From positions 22,359,786 through 22,423,785 of the forward strand of contig CM033724.1 of NCBI GenBank assembly GCA_019671005.1: a stretch of 64,000 nucleotides of DNA, written 5' to 3'. How positions within the stretch are numbered: the stretch's first letter is position 1; each line of letters opens with the position of its first letter. Under the pieces are notes generated by a model. The model worked only from the letters and a program-made list of their open reading frames with translations, made no database searches and was not told where the DNA came from. Below, in pieces: positions 45,513 through 56,005 of the stretch. The translations under genes and the position numbers were made by a program. The stretch is from Hibiscus mutabilis. Taxonomy: Eukaryota; Streptophyta; Magnoliopsida; Malvales; Malvaceae.

Positions 45513-47047
45513 TGATAGGTGTTCAAAAGTACTAATTTTCTTACTCTTTTTACTCATATTATTGTTAGACTTAGGCTCATATTAGTTGCATAATTAGCTA
45601 TTCATGCATTAATCCATGTTTCCTTCCATCGTTGAGCTTGATTACATAACTTGGTAGTTTTTGTGGAAAAGATGCTGCTTTGGTGTGCTTTGTGTGTGTA
45701 TGTGCAGGATCACTTGCCAAAACAATGCCGAGCTAGTTGCCAGGGCAATGTATGAAGGATATGCCGAGCTAGTTGCCAGGGCAATGCATGAAGGAGACGC
45801 CGAGCCAGTTGCCATGGCAATTGTCGACAAAGAGAAAATGCAATAGAGATGTCGAAATTAATGACTATACAACCCAAGATGACGTGGAGCAAAGCCCAAA
45901 CCCAAAGGAATTTGATTTCCATGCAGAGATTAAAGAAGAATTAAATTCCAAGAAGATGGGAGAAGTTCTAGTAGGAATACAATTATAATAAAGAATTATA
46001 TTCTTTAAAGATAATTTAATTCCAACTCAAACTCCTCCTCAAAGAAGGACTTTGGCCTAGCCCTATAAATATCAAGGAGATTTCGGCAAGATGCATAGAG
46101 AGAGCATTAGGGCAAATTTCGACAAGTCCAAGGGAGAAGGCAAGGGGAATTTTCGACAAGCATCTAGGGCAAAGGATTTTTGACAAGCTTCATCTTTTCT
46201 TCCTTGTTCGATTGGGTTCATGCTAGGGATTAATTATCTTGTGTTTCTTTGGAACCTAGCCATGAACTAAATCTACTTGGCTATGGTTATTGTGTTTTGT
46301 GGTTGTGAGAAACTATTGGTTTTTGTTTAGGTAATAAGAGTTTGCACTTTTCTATTTCAAGGTTTATTCATTCTTGGTTCTTATTCTTGTTTGCGAGTGA
46401 ATTGGGAGAGGATCTTGTGATTTCATCTATTTATCTAATATCAGGAGAGTTAGATTCAAGAAACGAATGAATATGATCTTTATTCAATCTAATGATGGTG
46501 AAGATTAATCCGGCTTAGGAATAAGTTAAGGATTTCAACGGCTAAGAGGAGCGCAAGATTGGTTGTTGTTCACCATTGATTCACGCAGGGATGTATTATC
46601 AAGGCATGCACAAGTAGCTAGAGTTTCGACTTAGGGATAAGAAGAAACCATTGAAGAACGCTCTGCCGAACCTTGAAGATTGCTGCCCAGACGCCCAAGT
46701 AGTTGCCCAAGCAACCATCGATTAGTTGCCAAGGCAACCCCGTTGTGCAAGTTGTCGCGGCAACTGAGTTGCCCATGCACTCTTTTACCAAGACAATCCA
46801 ATCGGCTATCACACCTCAACTCACGATAACCTGGCCTGTCTCTCTCATTTGAATTCATCTTTTCTTTTACTTTATTTGCTTTCTAGATTAGTTAAACTTC
46901 TATAATCTTTTATTTGTGTTTTTATTTTTACAGTGCAAGAGACTAGATTCTTGAAGTAGCACCAATCCTTGTGGAGACGATATCTTTTATACTATAACTT
47001 GCGACGTGTATACTTGCACATTTGCGTAGCACTTATTACGCGCAACA
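45513..47047 (+). repeat. Element A 3' LTR
   Basis: TGATAGGTGTTC...GCGCAACA, 1535 bases, followed by the target duplication ATAAC. It keeps the segment deleted from the 5' LTR. The forward and reverse ORFs within it are chance. Confidence 0.92.
46063..46070 (+). promoter_or_regulatory. TATA box in the A 3' LTR
   Basis: gccCTATAAATatcaagg lies about 550 bases into the LTR and is matched at the same position in both B LTRs and, as CTATAAATAAG, in the D 5' LTR. It is absent from the A 5' LTR. Confidence 0.65.
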
Positions 47048-47052
47048 ATAAC

Positions 47053-47402
47053 CAAGGCATTTAAATCCACACTTACTTAAAACATTTAAAATAGTTAAAG
47101 GAGCTCCAAATACAGTAATAAAACATTTGTCCAGTACAAGTTAAATCAAATAGAGTTACAAATACATAGGGTCATACAAATACATAGCCCACTACATCTA
47201 AGTACTTGTACTCTACCAAAAGGTCAATGTTGGATCCTTGTTTCGATGGTACTCTGCTACGCTTGAACTATCTATCAACCTGCGAATGAAAATAACAGTT
47301 TCGAACACTAAGCTAACAAGCTCAATCGATACACAACCACTCGACCATGCTTCGGGTGAATCATAATTAAGAGCATGCTATGAAATATGGTGTCAAGATA
47401 GG
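47053..47402 (-). repeat. Element C 3' LTR, middle piece
   Basis: It lies between the target duplications of A and D. From tacaaatacatag to gaatcataattaaga it matches the C 5' LTR at 63799-63996. About 130 bases at its left side (47058-47185) have no counterpart in the 5' LTR, so the two LTRs differ by an indel flanked by tacaaatacatag repeats. Confidence 0.8.
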
Positions 47403-48960
47403 TGTTGCACGTAATAAGTGCTACACAATTGTGCAAGTATACACGTTGCAAGTTATAGTATAAAAGATATCGTCTCCACAGGGATTGGTGCCACTTCAAG
47501 AATCTAGTCTCTTGCACTGTAAAAAGTAAAAACACAAATAAAGGATTATAGGAGTTTAACTAATAACTAATCTAGAAAGCAAATAATTAAAAGAAAAGAT
47601 GAGATCAAATGAGAGAGATAGGCCAGGTTATCGTGAGTTGAGGTGTGATAGCCGATTGGATCGTCTTGGTAAAAGAGTGCACAGGTAACTCAGTTGTCAT
47701 GGCAACTTGCACAACGGGGTTGCCTTGGCAACTAATCGATGGTTGCCTGGGCAACTAGTTGGGCAACTACTTGCGCGTCTGGGCAGCAACCTTCAAGGTT
47801 CGGCAGAGCGTTCTTCAATGGTTTCTTCTTATCCCTAAGTCGAAACTCTAGCTACTTGTGCATGCCTTGATAATACATTCCTGCGTGAATCAAGGGTGAA
47901 CAACAACCAATCTTGCGCTCCTCTTAGCCGTTGAAATCCTTAACTTATTCCTAAGCCGGATTAATCTTCACCATCAATAGATTGAATAATGATCATATCC
48001 ATTCGTTTCTTGAATCTAACTCTCCCGATATTAGATAAATAGATGAAATCACGAGATCCTCTCCCAATTCACTCGCAAAAAAGAATAAGAACCAAGAATG
48101 AATAAACCTTGAATAGAAAAGTGCAAACTCTTATTACCTAAACAAAAACCAATAGTTTCTCACAACCACAAAACACAATAACCATAGCCAAATAGATTTA
48201 GTTCATGGCTAGGTTCCAAAGAAACACAAGATAAATAATACCTAGCATGAACCCAATCGAACAAGAAAGAAAAGGATGAAGAAGGAAGCTTGTCGAAATC
48301 GTCCTTGCCCTAGATGCTTGTCGAAAATTCTTTCCTCTTGCCTTCCTTGGTGTTGTCGAAATTCCCCTCTCTTGCTCTCTCTTTGGATTGTCAAAATCTC
48401 CCTCTTATATATAGGGCTAGGTCAAAGTCCTTCTTTCAGGAGGAAGTTAAGTTGGAATTAAATTATCTTTAAAGAATATAATTCTTTATTATAATTATAT
48501 TCCTACTAGAACTTTTATCTTCTTGGAATTTAATTCTTCTTTAATCTCTTCATGGAAATCAAATTCCTTTGGGATTGGGCTTTGCTCCATGTCATCTTGG
48601 GCTTGTCCAGTCATCAATTTCGACTACTATATCACCTTTGCTCTTGTCGACAATTGCCCTGGCAACTAGCTCGGCATCTCCTTCATGCATTGCCCTGGCA
48701 ACTAGTTCGGCATCTCCTTCATGTATTGGCCTGGCAACTAGCTCTAGTCTTGCTTTGGCAAATGATCCTGTACATACACACAAAACACACCAAAGCAGCA
48801 TCTTTTCCAACAAAAACTACCAATTTATGTAATCAAGCTCAACGATGGAAGGAAACATGGATTTATGCATGAATGGCTAATTATGCAACTAATATGAGCC
48901 TAAGTCTAACAATAATATGAGTAAAAGGGTAAGAAAAATAGTACTTTTGAACACTTATCA
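47403..48960 (-). repeat. Element D 3' LTR
   Basis: 1558 bases, TG...CA, beside the polypurine tract at 48961. The TATA area reads ctatatataag on the minus strand (about 48404-48414). Relative to the 5' LTR it has a few extra bases in the 48260-48330 region (clamped by gatgcttgtcgaaa). Confidence 0.9.
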
Positions 48961-48973
48961 CACCCCCAAACTC
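48961..48973 (-). other. Element D polypurine tract
   Basis: GAGTTTGGGGGTG on the minus strand adjoins the LTR, preceded by GATGACAAGCAATAGTTC. Confidence 0.85.
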
Positions 48974-49245
48974 GAACTATTGCTTGTCATCAAGCAATGC
49001 AAACTAATAATTACCTGCCAAGACTTCAATTTTCAAAAACTTAGCTTTGAACTTGATTTCAATTCTCTGAACCGGGGCACAAAGTATGATTGGCTTTTCA
49101 TTTTTTGGAAAACTTAGGAGTTACTCGGAATCAAACTATAATGCTTGTGAGTGTGTGCGGAGTTGTGTGCAAGTTGATTTTTCGGATTCTATGCAAACAA
49201 TAGGTTTTTAAATTACTTCATTGGGTTCTTTTTAACATGTTTTAA

Positions 49246-49428
49246 CTAGAGCCAGTTTTGGGCACCTCTAGTGTTTTGTTTTTAGTTTTCTTAAGTCAAT
49301 TTATTCGACTAGAGCCAGTTTCGGGCACCTTTAGCGAAATTTTTTTTTACACATACTAGAGCCAGTTTCGGGCACTTCTAGTGATAAATTTTTAGCACAT
49401 GCTAGAGCCAATTTCGAGCACCTTTAGC
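49246..49428 (-). repeat. Element D hairpin array (four units)
   Basis: The same 26-base units as in A and B occur at about 49246, 49309, 49358 and 49402. Some arm bases are changed (CTAAAG for CTAGAG in two units), so pairing is weakened in part. Confidence 0.82.
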
Positions 49429-49734
49429 ATTCATCCAATTTTTATTCTAATCCCCCAAGTTGTTAATTATCAACCTAAGTTCACTAGAATTCCTTAAATC
49501 AATCAAACCACAACAGTGTTTCATCAAATTTAGCATCATAGTAAAATTCTAAGTTTTTCCATGGTTATCCTAGAATAAAAATTCTATCAATTAAGTGTAT
49601 CGGCAAAGTCATCATCGGATATTCATCAAATCTAAGCAATTCTTGTTCCAACTAAAGGCATGGCAAGCAATTTATGTATCCTAAATGTAATATTTAAGAT
49701 GAATATAACTAAACATGGTAACTACTAATAACAA

Positions 49735-49750
49735 TCCCCCCCAAACTTGA
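49735..49750 (-). other. Element D internal purine tract
   Basis: CTCAAGTTTGGGGGGGATT on the minus strand is in the same place as in A and B, followed by GTTATTAGTAGTTACC. Confidence 0.7.
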
Positions 49751-49821
49751 GTGAGGCATTGTCCTCAATGCATACATTAAAGAAAAATAAAAATAATGAA
49801 AAATAGAATGCATACGAGGAC

Positions 49822-50222
49822 TTACTCCGAGAGTTTGTCATCGTAGATGATTAGTTTCCTTTTGGTCGGTGTCTTGATTCTCTTGCTTGAACGCGATGGT
49901 TGTTTTCTTGTTGCCGGTGGTGGAATCGATCCTCGTACGGGGTTGTCCTCATCTTCCTCTTCATCAATGTCATTGGCTTTTCGCTTGGAGGATTCAATTG
50001 GTGTGGTCTTTGTTGGTGCAATGGAGGACTCGTCCGAATCTGAAAAATCAAGAAATGATTCCGTAGGAGTTGATTCGGGCATAGGTGCTTTACCTTTGGC
50101 TTTTGCAGTGGTTACCGGGATGTCTTTAGCTTTGGTTGCCGTGGCATCTTCAGGGTTGGTTGCTGGGGCATCCTCTGTTGTGATTACCGTGCCAAGTAGT
50201 CGGTAGTGAATTTCCTTAGCAT
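49822..50222 (-). pseudogene. Element D extra ORF after integrase (unknown protein)
   Basis: From the ATG at 50222 (MLRKFTTDYLA) the reading is shifted once. It then runs through DATATKAKDIP and the open part 50082-49822: PESTPTESFLDFSDSDESS, EEEDEDNPVRGSIPPP, SRSSKRIKTPTKRKLIIYDD. It is the longest version of the extra ORF in the window: acidic/Ser-rich middle and basic end. No known domain is recognised. It lies between integrase and the internal purine tract, after a pyrimidine tract. Confidence 0.5.
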
Positions 50223-50357
50223 AGTGGTTGTGAGTCTTGTTGTGGAAAAGAAAACAAAGAAAACCTGGAAACTAAAGATAATGAAGAAAAATAAAATATC
50301 TCCTAAAAATAAAAATGAAAATAAAAAGAAAAAGAAAATATTGAAAGGAGAGCATGC

Positions 50358-51616
50358 TCATGCATCTCCTAAAGTGACCACTTCTTTGTTACGTTCCACA
50401 TGGGCACCATTGTAGTGTTTCAATCTTTGTCCATTAACTTTGAATTCATGGTTGTCAGAGATGGACTTGATTATCACAGCACTATGGGAGAATGGTTTGA
50501 CAACTTCAAATGGTCCCGACCATCTTGATTTCAGCTTTCCCGGGAAAAGTTTTAGCCGAGAATTGAATAAGAGAACTAGTTGCCCTGGCATGAATTGCCA
50601 CGGTAATAGTTTCTTGTCATGTCATTGCTTTGTTTTCTCCTTGTAGATTTCTGCATTGTTATAGGTGAGTGCACGGAATTCTTCTATCTCATTGAGGTCC
50701 AACAAACGCTTTTTTCTGGCACTTTCCCAATCAATATTCACGGTCTTGATTGCCCAGTATGCCTTGTGTTCGATTTCCACCGATAGATGACATGTTTTGC
50801 CATAGACAAGTCGGAAGGGGGACATACCTAAGGGTGTTTTGAATGCAGTGCGATATGCCCAAAGTGCGTCATCTAGTCTTAATGATCAATCATTCCTAGA
50901 GGGATTTACAACTTTCTCGAGTATACCCTTCAATTCTCTGTTGGAAATTTCTGCTTGCTCGTTGGTTTGTGGGTGATATGTCGTGGCGTTCTTGTGTGAT
51001 ATGCCGAAGCGTTGCAACATCTTGGCAATTAGTCTATTGTCAAAATGCTTGCCTTCGTCACTGATAATTGCTCTCGGCATCCCAAACCGTGTAAATATGT
51101 TTTTCTGCAAGAATCGTTGCACGGTCTTGGAATCGTTGTTGGGAACTGCAGCTGCCTCAACCCATTTAGACACGTAGTCGATGGCAAGTATAATGTAGAG
51201 GTTGCCGAATAAAGATGGGAAAGGTCCCATAAAATCAATCCCCCATACATCGAACAATTTCACCTCGATGATGTTCTAGAGCGGCATCTCATGTCGTCTA
51301 GAGATATTGCCCGTCCTCTGGCAACGATCACATTGCTTGTAAAAGTCTTGGGCATCTTTGTACAATGTTGGCCAATACAAACCGGATTGCAAAACTTTGG
51401 CCGCGGTACGAATTCCTCCAAAATGTCCTCCATAGGGTGAAGAATGGCATTGCCAGAGTACATTTTGTTGCTCTTCTTCAGGGACACAGCGGCGTATAAC
51501 CTGATATGCACATTGTTTAAACAAAAGAGGCTGGTCCCAAAAGTAATGCTTAGCATCATGGCGGAACCGCTTCTTCCCTTGGTGAGTAAGGCCATAAGGT
51601 AAAATACCACAAACAA
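50358..51616 (-). pseudogene. Element D integrase in pieces
   Basis: The HHCC region is in the 51524-51276 frame (CHSSPYGGHFGGIRTAAKVL, CDRCQRTG). The core is in 51263-50886 (WGIDFMGPFP, ISDEGKHFDN, HPQTNEQAEISNRELKG). The tail is in 50825-50622 (MSPFRLVYGKTCHL) and 50591-50358 (GPFEVVKPFSHSAVIIKS). The three catalytic acidic positions are readable, but stops separate the blocks (for example after EMPL and after NPSRND). Confidence 0.85.
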
Positions 51617-51830
51617 GGAAATTAACTAAATCCGCGTACTAGGGTATTGCTGAGGCATGTGCTGCCTTGGCGACTGCTCCCAAAATTGCTGAGGCGTGCC
51701 TGTCAAGGGCTGCTGCAGCATCGAGGGTTGCCGAGGCGTGCGCGTCCATGGTTGCCGAGGCAACTAAAAGTTGTTCATCCGGGAATGCATCGCATATCTC
51801 TAGATTCGCTTCCTCCTCCCCATTGCGTTC
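51617..51830 (-). pseudogene. Element D RNase H-integrase linker remnant
   Basis: On the minus strand ERNGEEEANLEICDAFPDEQ is followed by the palindrome-coded Ala/Ser repeats (ASATMDAHASATLDAAAALD). It directly continues into integrase. The RNase H domain that should precede it is missing, the junction being at about 51830. Confidence 0.75.
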
Positions 51831-52009
51831 TTGTGTAGCATCAACATTTTGATCAGCTTCTTTTCCTGGTCGATTGACTAGCCAATTTGCCTTTTCTTGT
51901 TGTTCCCCCTTGACCGGTTCTTCATACTCCTCAGGTTCCTCTTGCTCGGCAATATAGGTTGCCGAAGCAACTAAATTCCTCGTCGAAGTTAAACTCTGTC
52001 ATGGCATGA

Positions 52010-53046
52010 AGAAGTTGGCATTCTTCTGGATCATCGGCATGCCTTAGTGTTTAGAACACATTTAGTTTAACTTGTTGGTCATTCACCCTCATTGTGAGTT
52101 CTCCCTTTTCAACATCGATCAAGGTTCTCCCTGTTGCTAGGAATAGTCTCCCGAGAATGATGGGTGCATGCTCATCTGCTTCACAATCCAAAACAATAAA
52201 GTCAGCGGGAAAAATAAATTTATCAACTTTTACCAGTATGTCCTCGATTTTTCCCTCTGGATGCACATAGGATCTGTCGGCTAGCTGTAGCATAATTGTT
52301 GTAGGTCTTGCCTTCCAGACATAGTGATTTCCAATAGAACAGGGTATTGTGAAACTTCCGGGATCCTTCAACTTGGGTGGCATACGATTGTGGAACATTG
52401 CCATGCATCCCTCTGTTGAGGCAACTATTTCAAACTCTCCTAGCCTTGTTCTCTTGGACACAATGTCTTTAAGAAACTTGGCATAGTTTGGCATTTGTTC
52501 AATTGCTTCCACCAATGGCAAGTTGATGTGAACTTGCTTTAGGATATCAAGAAACTTCTTGAATTGGTATTCTTGCTTTTTTCGCTTCAACCTTTGTGGG
52601 AATGGTGGTGGAAGTCGGATATCTTCGATCCTTTCATTGGTTTGGAACCTGATTGACGGCATTGCTGGGACAACTAGAGTTGCCGAGGCGTTATCAACTG
52701 GGGTTGCCGAGGCATGCTTATCGCAAGTTTCCAAGGCATCTTTATCGTCAGTTGCCGAGGCATGTTTATTGCCGGTTGCCGCGGCAATTCCTGGTTCAGC
52801 ATCTGAGGCTTTGCCGCTAGGTTCATCTTGATCTTTTTGTGGAGTTTTGTTTGATGAGCGGGTTTGAGCCTCTCTAAGTTGTTGGCCACTTCTAGTGGTG
52901 ATTGCCTTACATTGCTCATGGCAGTTCCTCTTGCGACTTGATATCGCTAGGTAAACCTCCTTGCGGTCTAGTATTGATTTTGAGCAAACCTGTCCGACTT
53001 GATTTTCCAATGATTTGATTGCCGCCTCTTGGTTTTGTAATCTCAT
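52010..53046 (-). pseudogene. Element D protease region without active site
   Basis: The 331-codon frame has MRLQNQEAAIKSLENQVGQV, palindrome-coded repeats (KHASATDDKDALETCDKHAS), EDIRLPPPFPQRLKRKKQEY, then IPCSIGNHYVWKARPTTIML. In A this last join is separated by the ALCDLGASINL motif and about 20 more residues. D therefore lacks the catalytic Asp by a clean internal deletion. The tail IVLDCEADEHAPIILGRLF remains; a stop follows KLNVF. Confidence 0.8.
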
Positions 53047-53185
53047 CTCGGTCCTGTTAATAAAAGCATCAGTTTTTTTATGAAGTTACTATTCTCAGCC
53101 ATATAAGATTCAGTTTTCATCATAAAAGCATTTAGAGAATTTTCCAAAGAACTAGATGTTGTCGGTTGTTGTTGATGCGCAATCA

Positions 53186-54358
53186 TTATCGTGGCATATA
53201 TTCTCTTTGGAATCCCAATGCTTGTGTATTTCGATTGTTACGATTTAGAGCATTGTTGGGATTACTCCATGAAAAATTTGGGTGCTTCTTCCAAGCTGGA
53301 TTGTATGTATTGGACATCACATTGTTGTTCGATTGTAATTCCCCACATAGAAGCTCGGATTCGGATTTTGCATACATTTGAGAAGAATTATGGTTATCAC
53401 CACATAACTCACAAAAAGAATCCATTACCTTGACTTCATGTGTGTTGTTTGGTTTTTGCATGTTCTGGACCATCTTGGTTAAAGTGGCCAATTGTGCCGA
53501 AATTGAATCTGATGATCCTAGTTCATGTATTGTGGCTTGGCGTCTAACTCCTCCTCTTCTAGTAGATGGGAATTGATAATCATTTTTGGCCAGCCTGTTT
53601 AAAATTTGCATTGCTTTCTCCGGCGACTTATCTAAGAGTATGCCGTTTGCCGAGGCATCTAGCATCATCCTTGTTGGTGCATTCACGGCGTTGTAAAACA
53701 TTGTTACTTGAGTCCACATCGGGAATCCGTGTAGGGGGCATTTGTGTAGAAGTTCTCTATATCGCTCCCAAGCCTCGTACATGGATTCATCATCTACCTG
53801 CCGAAAAGAAGTAATGTCGTTACGAAGCTTATCAGTCAAATTTGTAGGATTAAACCGAGCAAGGAAATCACGAAAAAGATTGGTCCAAGATGCTATTGAT
53901 CCGGCAAGAATGCTATTCAACCATGCTTTTGCCCTATCCCTCAGTGAATAGGGGAATAATCTTAATCGTAAGACATCGGGGGTGACTCCGTGTATTTTGA
54001 ACGAGTTGCAAATCTCGAGGAAAGATTTCAGATGTTGTCGTGCATCTTCAGTTGCTGAGCCGCCAAATTGACCAATTGTGTTGATCATATTAAACATTAC
54101 CGGTTTTAACTCAAAGTGGTCGGCTTCAATTTCAGGTGCGACAACTCCTGGATTAAGTCCATCAAGATCTTCTTCAAGATAGTCTCGAATAGTTATGTTT
54201 CGTGCAAGAATCACTCCTCCTCCTGCTAGAACATCTTGATTCATATTGCCGTCTTGATTAGCCATTGCTACTCTTATCCTTCGTCTAAGCCTTTGTAAGG
54301 TTCGTTCGATTTCTGGATCAAAGGGATATTCTGGTGTACTCGGTCTCGCCCTGGTCAT
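53186..54358 (-). CDS. gag: Element D Gag, open
   Basis: Starting from MTRARPSTPEYPFDPEIERT at 54358 (an in-frame ATG at 54376 also exists; the later one is the family start), the frame runs about 390 codons. It contains the Gag core (FELKPVMFNMINTIGQFGG, RLRLFPYSLRDRAKAWLNSI, SWTNLFRDFLARFNPTNLTD, EAWERYRELLHKCPLHGFPM). The knuckle begins CELCGDNHNSS but then reads QMYAK, so the last Cys is shifted out of register. Gag assembles the cytoplasmic particle. It is the only gag in the window without stops. Confidence 0.8.
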   Translation of the reverse strand: MTRARPSTPEYPFDPEIERTLQRLRRRIRVAMANQDGNMNQDVLAGGGVILARNITIRDYLEEDLDGLNPGVVAPEIEADHFELKPVMFNMINTIGQFGGSATEDARQHLKSFLEICNSFKIHGVTPDVLRLRLFPYSLRDRAKAWLNSILAGSIASWTNLFRDFLARFNPTNLTDKLRNDITSFRQVDDESMYEAWERYRELLHKCPLHGFPMWTQVTMFYNAVNAPTRMMLDASANGILLDKSPEKAMQILNRLAKNDYQFPSTRRGGVRRQATIHELGSSDSISAQLATLTKMVQNMQKPNNTHEVKVMDSFCELCGDNHNSSQMYAKSESELLCGELQSNNNVMSNTYNPAWKKHPNFSWSNPNNALNRNNRNTQALGFQREYMPR

Positions 54359-54455
54359 ATACCAATGCAAAACCAAAGTTTGTTAGCCCTTTGAATCTTA
54401 AACAAGAAAAGTAAAAAGAAAGTGCAAGAAAATAAAAACAAAGTCGCTATTGCCA

Positions 54456-54474
54456 ATCCCCGGCAACGGCGCCA
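54456..54474 (-). other. Element D primer binding site (tRNA-Asp)
   Basis: TGGCGCCGTTGCCGGGGAT on the minus strand, six bases from the 5' LTR. Confidence 0.92.
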
Positions 54475-54480
54475 AAAACT

Positions 54481-56000
54481 TGTTGTGCGTAAGAAGTGCT
54501 ACGCAATTGTGCAAGTATAAGGTTGCAAGTTATATTATAAAAGATATTGTCTCCACAGGGATTGGTGCCACTTCAAGAATCTAGTCTCTTGCACTGTAAA
54601 AAGTAAAAACACAAATAAAGGATTATAGGAGTTTAACTAATAACTAATCTAGAAAGCAAATAAGTAAAAGAAAAGATGAGATCAAATGAGAGAGATAGGC
54701 CAGGTTATCGTGAGTTGAGGTATGATAGCCGATTGGATCGTCTTGGTAAAAGAGTGCACGAGTAACTCAGTTGTCGTGGCAACTTGCACAACGGGGTTGC
54801 CTTGGCAACTAATCGATGGTTGCCTGGGCAACTATTTGGGCGTCTGGGCAGCAACCTTCAAGGTTCGGCAGAGCATTCTTCAATGGTTTTTTCTTATCCC
54901 TAAGTCGAAACTCTAGATACTTGTGCATGCCTTGATAATACATCCCTGCGTGAATCAAGGGTGAACAACAACCAATCTTGTGTTCCTCTTAGCCATTGAA
55001 ATCCTTAACTTATTCCTAAGCGGATTAATCTTCACCATCAATAGATTGAATAAAGATCATATTCATTCGTTTCTTGAATCTAACTCTCCCAATATTAGAT
55101 AAATAGATGAAATCACAAGATCCTCTCCCAATTCACTCGCAAACAAGAATAAGAACCAAGAATGAATAAACCTTGAATAGAAAAGTGCAAACTCTTATTA
55201 CCTAAACAAAAACCAATAGTTTCTCACAACCATAAAACACAATAACCATAGCCAAATAGATTTAGTTCATGGCTAGGTTCCAAAGAAACACAAGATAAAC
55301 AATCCCTAGCATGAACCCAATCGAACAAGAAAGAAAAGGATGAAGAATGAAGCTTGTCGAAAATTCTCTCCTCTTGCCTTCCTTGGTGTTGTCGAAATTC
55401 CCCTCTCTTGCTCTCTCTTTGGATTGTCGAAATCTCCCTCTTATTTATAGGGCTAGGTCAAAGTCCTTCTTTGAGGAGGAAGTTAAGTTGGAATTAAATT
55501 ATCTTTAAAGAATATAATTCTTTATTATAATTATATTCCTACTAGAACTTCTCCTATCTTCTTGGAATTTAATTCTTCTTTAATCTCTTCATGGAAATCA
55601 AATTCCTTTGGGATTGGGCTTTGCTCCACGTCATCTTGGGCTTGTCCAGTCATCAATTTCGACTACCATATCACCTTTGCTCTTGTCGACAATTGCCCTG
55701 GCAACTGGCTCGGCGTCTCCTTCATGCATTGCCTTGGCAACTAGTTCGGCATCTCCTTCATGTATTGCCCTGGCAACTAGCTCTAGCCTTGCTTTGGCAA
55801 ATGATCCTGTACATACACACAAAACACACCAAAGCAGCATCTTTTCCAACAAAAACTACAAACTTATGTAATCAAGCTCAACGATGGAAGGAAACATGGA
55901 TTAATGCATGAATGGCTAATTATGCAACTAATATGAGCCTAAGTCTAACAATAATATGAGTAAAAAGGGTAAGAAAAATAGTACTTTTGAACACTTATCA
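54481..56000 (-). repeat. Element D 5' LTR
   Basis: 1520 bases, pairs with 47403-48960. The TATA (atttata on the plus strand, 55443-55449) is intact. The 36-base repeats at about 55690-55795 and palindromes at 54770-54840 are present. It is followed by the ATAGG duplication. Confidence 0.9.
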
Positions 56001-56005
56001 ATAGG

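Larger units (their letters stand above)
27185..47047 (+). mobile_element. Element A: Athila-like Ty3/gypsy, interrupted by B
   Basis: Plus-strand element with 5' LTR 27185-28487, tRNA-Asp type PBS, gag, PR, RT, RH, IN, small extra ORF, hairpin array, purine tract and 3' LTR 45513-47047. The target duplication is ATAAC (27180-27184, 47048-47052). The gag is split at 29076 by element B; excluding B, A is about 9.9 kb. Coding is nearly continuous but has single stops (about 28780, 42338, 43905), two frame changes and a 5' LTR deletion removing the TATA region. Confidence 0.93.
47403..56000 (-). mobile_element. Element D: Athila-like, RT-deleted derivative
   Basis: An 8598-base minus-strand element with target duplication ATAGG (47398-47402, 56001-56005). 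Both LTRs (1558 and 1520 bases), PBS and polypurine tract are present. The order is gag (open), PR without active site, deletion of RT and RNase H, integrase in pieces, extra ORF, hairpin array. Its LTRs share subfamily differences against A and B (for example cctgtacatacacacaaaac). Confidence 0.93.
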
